The notes beneath the pieces were generated by a model. The model worked only from the letters and a program-made list of their open reading frames with translations, had not been told where the DNA came from and ran no database searches. From Pseudomonadota bacterium (GTDB taxonomy: Bacteria > SZUA-182 > DTGQ01): a DNA stretch of 15,392 bases. Shown piece after piece: positions 14,423 to 15,392 of the stretch. How positions within the stretch are numbered: position 1 is the first letter of the stretch; the number at the start of each line of letters is the position of its first letter. The stretch spans positions 1-15,392 of the forward strand of contig JAUWIR010000032.1 of NCBI GenBank assembly GCA_030605265.1, given 5' to 3'. The translations under genes were made by a program, and so were the position numbers.

Positions 14423-14659
14423 CTATTCCCTTATTTCATCAACTAGGCTTTCAATATCTTTTTCTTCGATTTTCCTGTTTTCTGACTTCACCTGGCCATA
14501 TGCCTGGAGATCCTTCATTTTACTTGCCCATAAATATTGTCTTAGGGCCTCCCGGACTAATTCGGATTTTGTTCGAGCTTCTTTTTTGGCAATGCCCTCA
14601 GCTTCTTTGGCCAGGTTTGGGGGTAAGGAAATATTCCATATTTTTGTTGTTCTAGACAT
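14423..14659 (-). CDS. Ribbon-helix-helix (CopG/Arc-type) antitoxin
   Basis: The 78-residue protein starts MSRTTKIWNISLPPNLAKEA. The strand KIWNISLPP and the helices LAKEAEGIAKKE and SELVREALRQYLW form the ribbon-helix-helix pattern. The charged tail (SENRKIEEKDIESLVDEIRE) is the likely toxin-binding part. It is the first gene of an operon with the PIN protein, whose ATG immediately follows this stop. AGGAG (complement of 14668-14672) precedes the ATG by eight bases. It probably represses its own operon through the inverted repeat at 14687-14704. Confidence 0.88.
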   Translation of the reverse strand: MSRTTKIWNISLPPNLAKEAEGIAKKEARTKSELVREALRQYLWASKMKDLQAYGQVKSENRKIEEKDIESLVDEIRE

Positions 14660-14686
14660 AACGAGATCTCCTTTACTAAGTATTAC

Positions 14687-14704
14687 ATATTATTACCATA
14701 ATAT
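14687..14704 (-). promoter_or_regulatory. Inverted repeat, likely RHH operator / -10 region
   Basis: ATATTAT (14687-14693), TACC, ATAATAT (14698-14704) form a perfect inverted repeat 28-45 bases upstream of the RHH start, in a TATTAT-rich promoter-like segment. This is where autoregulatory RHH operators commonly lie; binding is inferred. Confidence 0.45.
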
Positions 14705-14770
14705 AACACGGCTTAGAGTTATGTCAATAAAATTAATAGAATAAAGGGAACAGAATTATAAAACGAAAAA

Positions 14771-14828
14771 GGAAACAGATTTATTGTTTTGATTATTATA
14801 TTATTAAGGTCTTTCGAAAGGGAAATAA
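14771..14828 (+). repeat. Orphan RAYT leader copy
   Basis: GGAAACAGATTTATTGTTTT, then GATTATTATATTATTAAGG and AAAGGGAAATAA. This parallels the 5' leader of the RAYT gene (15125-15186) base for base over much of its length, but no transposase follows. It is probably what is left of a deleted copy. Confidence 0.65.
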
Positions 14829-14849
14829 ATGGGAAAAAAGGAAATAATT

Positions 14850-14870
14850 AATTGGGGCCAGCCCCCAATT
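14850..14870. repeat. REPIN-like hairpin AATTGGGG/CCCCAATT
   Basis: AATTGGGG (14850-14857) and CCCCAATT (14863-14870) surround CCAGC. The left arm is the R1 lead motif (AATTGGGG..CAGCCC), here met by its own inverse. A T9 run follows nine bases later, too far for a standard terminator. Confidence 0.55.
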
Positions 14871-14876
14871 TCCCCA

Positions 14877-15074
14877 TTCATTTTTTTTTCCAGGCTTATT
14901 GTAGAGGTAAATGTCATGGTTAACTGCGCTATCATCAAGATTACTTTCGAATAATCCAATCAAGCGCAATGGTGATTTTTGCTTAGTGGAGTATAAAGGT
15001 TTGGAGATGATATATTTCCTATTCGTATATTTTTCTTAAAATTAACATGATACTTAAAGAACTTCAATTATTCA
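14877..15074 (-). pseudogene. Second, internally deleted copy of the DUF104-type antitoxin gene
   Basis: The block repeats 13775-14072. Its left arm (about 14894-14991) differs from 13790-13888 at only two positions and encodes KSPLRLIGLFES then NLDDSAVNHDIYLYNKPGKK. About 100 bases coding for the N-terminal half, including the start codon and YEDGVFKPL, are missing. Its right arm (about 14998-15074) copies the leader and intergenic DNA up to TTATTCA with more differences. The copy begins at the toxin start codon, but no toxin sequence follows. The product cannot function. Confidence 0.85.
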
Positions 15075-15124
15075 GAATAGTTCAGAGTTGAGAACATCAA
15101 TAAAGGGACCAATAAAGCAATAAA

Positions 15125-15202
15125 GGGGACAGATTTATTTTTTCTCGACTATTATATTATTAATGCCTTCCAAGGAAGGGAAATAGACAAAGAGAAAAAT
15201 TT
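15125..15202 (+). repeat. RAYT-type repeat and leader of the transposase gene
   Basis: GGGGACAGATTTATTTTTT (15125-15143), then CTCGACTATTATATTATTAA and the small inverted repeat CCTTCCAAGGAAGG (CCTTCC/GGAAGG, 15168-15180). This is the fullest leader copy in the window and sits directly before the transposase ATG. Only a weak GAGAAAA acts as SD. Confidence 0.7.
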
Positions 15203-15392
15203 ATGCCTAGGACAGCGAGAGTAATTTTACCCAATTATCCTCACCATATAATCCAACGAGGCCATAATAGAGAGGTAATCTTTGCGGCGGATGAGGATTA
15301 TTTGTACTATATAGAGAATTTGAAGGAGTGGAAGAGGGAATTGGGATGTAAAATATTCGCCCATTGTCTTATGTCCAATCATGTTCATCGCA
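15203..15392 (+). CDS. REP-associated tyrosine transposase (RAYT, Y1_Tnp), 3' end outside window
   Basis: The first 63 codons read MPRTARVILPNYPHHIIQRG, HNREVIFAADEDYLYYIENL, then ..CKIFAHCLMSNHVH. The HHIIQRGHNR segment and the HUH motif NHVH are hallmarks of the IS200-like Y1_Tnp superfamily, RAYT branch. The HUH histidines bind the metal used for single-strand DNA cleavage; the catalytic tyrosine would lie beyond the window. RAYTs are domesticated relatives of IS200 transposases linked to short palindromic repeats, which fits the repeats seen throughout this window. The ATG at 15203 is chosen because it begins the conserved N-terminus. Confidence 0.9.
   Translation, partial: MPRTARVILPNYPHHIIQRGHNREVIFAADEDYLYYIENLKEWKRELGCKIFAHCLMSNHVHR

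Noticed and set aside
14850..14889. Rho-independent terminator from the AATTGGGG hairpin
   Set aside because: The T-run starts nine bases after the stem and no gene ends just upstream on that strand.

Overview
The window looks like an accessory region of an uncultivated Gram-negative bacterium. Evidence for that lifestyle is the Sec signal peptides on two large surface proteins, a giant Tc/RHS-type protein, and repeats of the GGGGACAGATTTATTTTT kind next to a REP-associated tyrosine transposase (RAYT). I know this repeat/transposase combination from Desulfobacterota and several candidate phyla, so I favour a Desulfobacterota-like host, with low confidence. No rRNA, tRNA or CRISPR array was seen.

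Left part (1-3100). A frameshifted surface/tail-fibre-like gene fragment is followed directly by a decayed fragment of a reverse transcriptase of the DGR/retron-like clade. Together they may be the wreck of a diversity-generating retroelement. A good sigma70 promoter overlapping a perfect palindrome then drives an AAA (DUF4143-type) ATPase and an overlapping YgiT/MqsA-like zinc-finger gene. About 700 bases of palindromes and GGATAACAGGATA direct repeats separate this from the next gene.

Middle part (3100-11700). Two exported proteins are encoded. The first is 358 aa, with a surface-protein N-terminal domain and a lectin-like or tail-fibre-like C-terminal domain interrupted by a Cys/His-rich insertion carrying HxH motifs. 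The second is 2306 aa and resembles a fused TcB-TcC toxin component: SpvB domain, FG-GAP-like repeats, TcdB middle domain, YD repeats and RHS core. A pair of GWN modules is inserted in the RHS shell. Behind the core lie a Ser/Thr/Gly linker and an unrecognised C-terminal domain with no visible immunity gene.

Right part (11640-15392). This is an AT-rich toxin-antitoxin cluster: hicBA, a DUF4160/DUF2442 pair, a DUF104-type antitoxin with a PIN toxin, and a ribbon-helix-helix antitoxin with a second PIN protein. Three direct copies of a 58-base palindrome-containing repeat separate the first modules, and RAYT-type repeats lie in the same spacers, so the cluster reads like repeat-bounded cassettes. 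Decay is visible here too: a frameshifted PIN C-terminus, a second internally deleted copy of one antitoxin gene, and a RAYT leader without its gene. An apparently intact RAYT gene starts at 15203 and runs off the window.

The TA modules probably act independently as stability or stress modules. The RHS protein and the lectin-like protein are probably surface or secreted factors, and the RAYT plausibly generates the small repeats.
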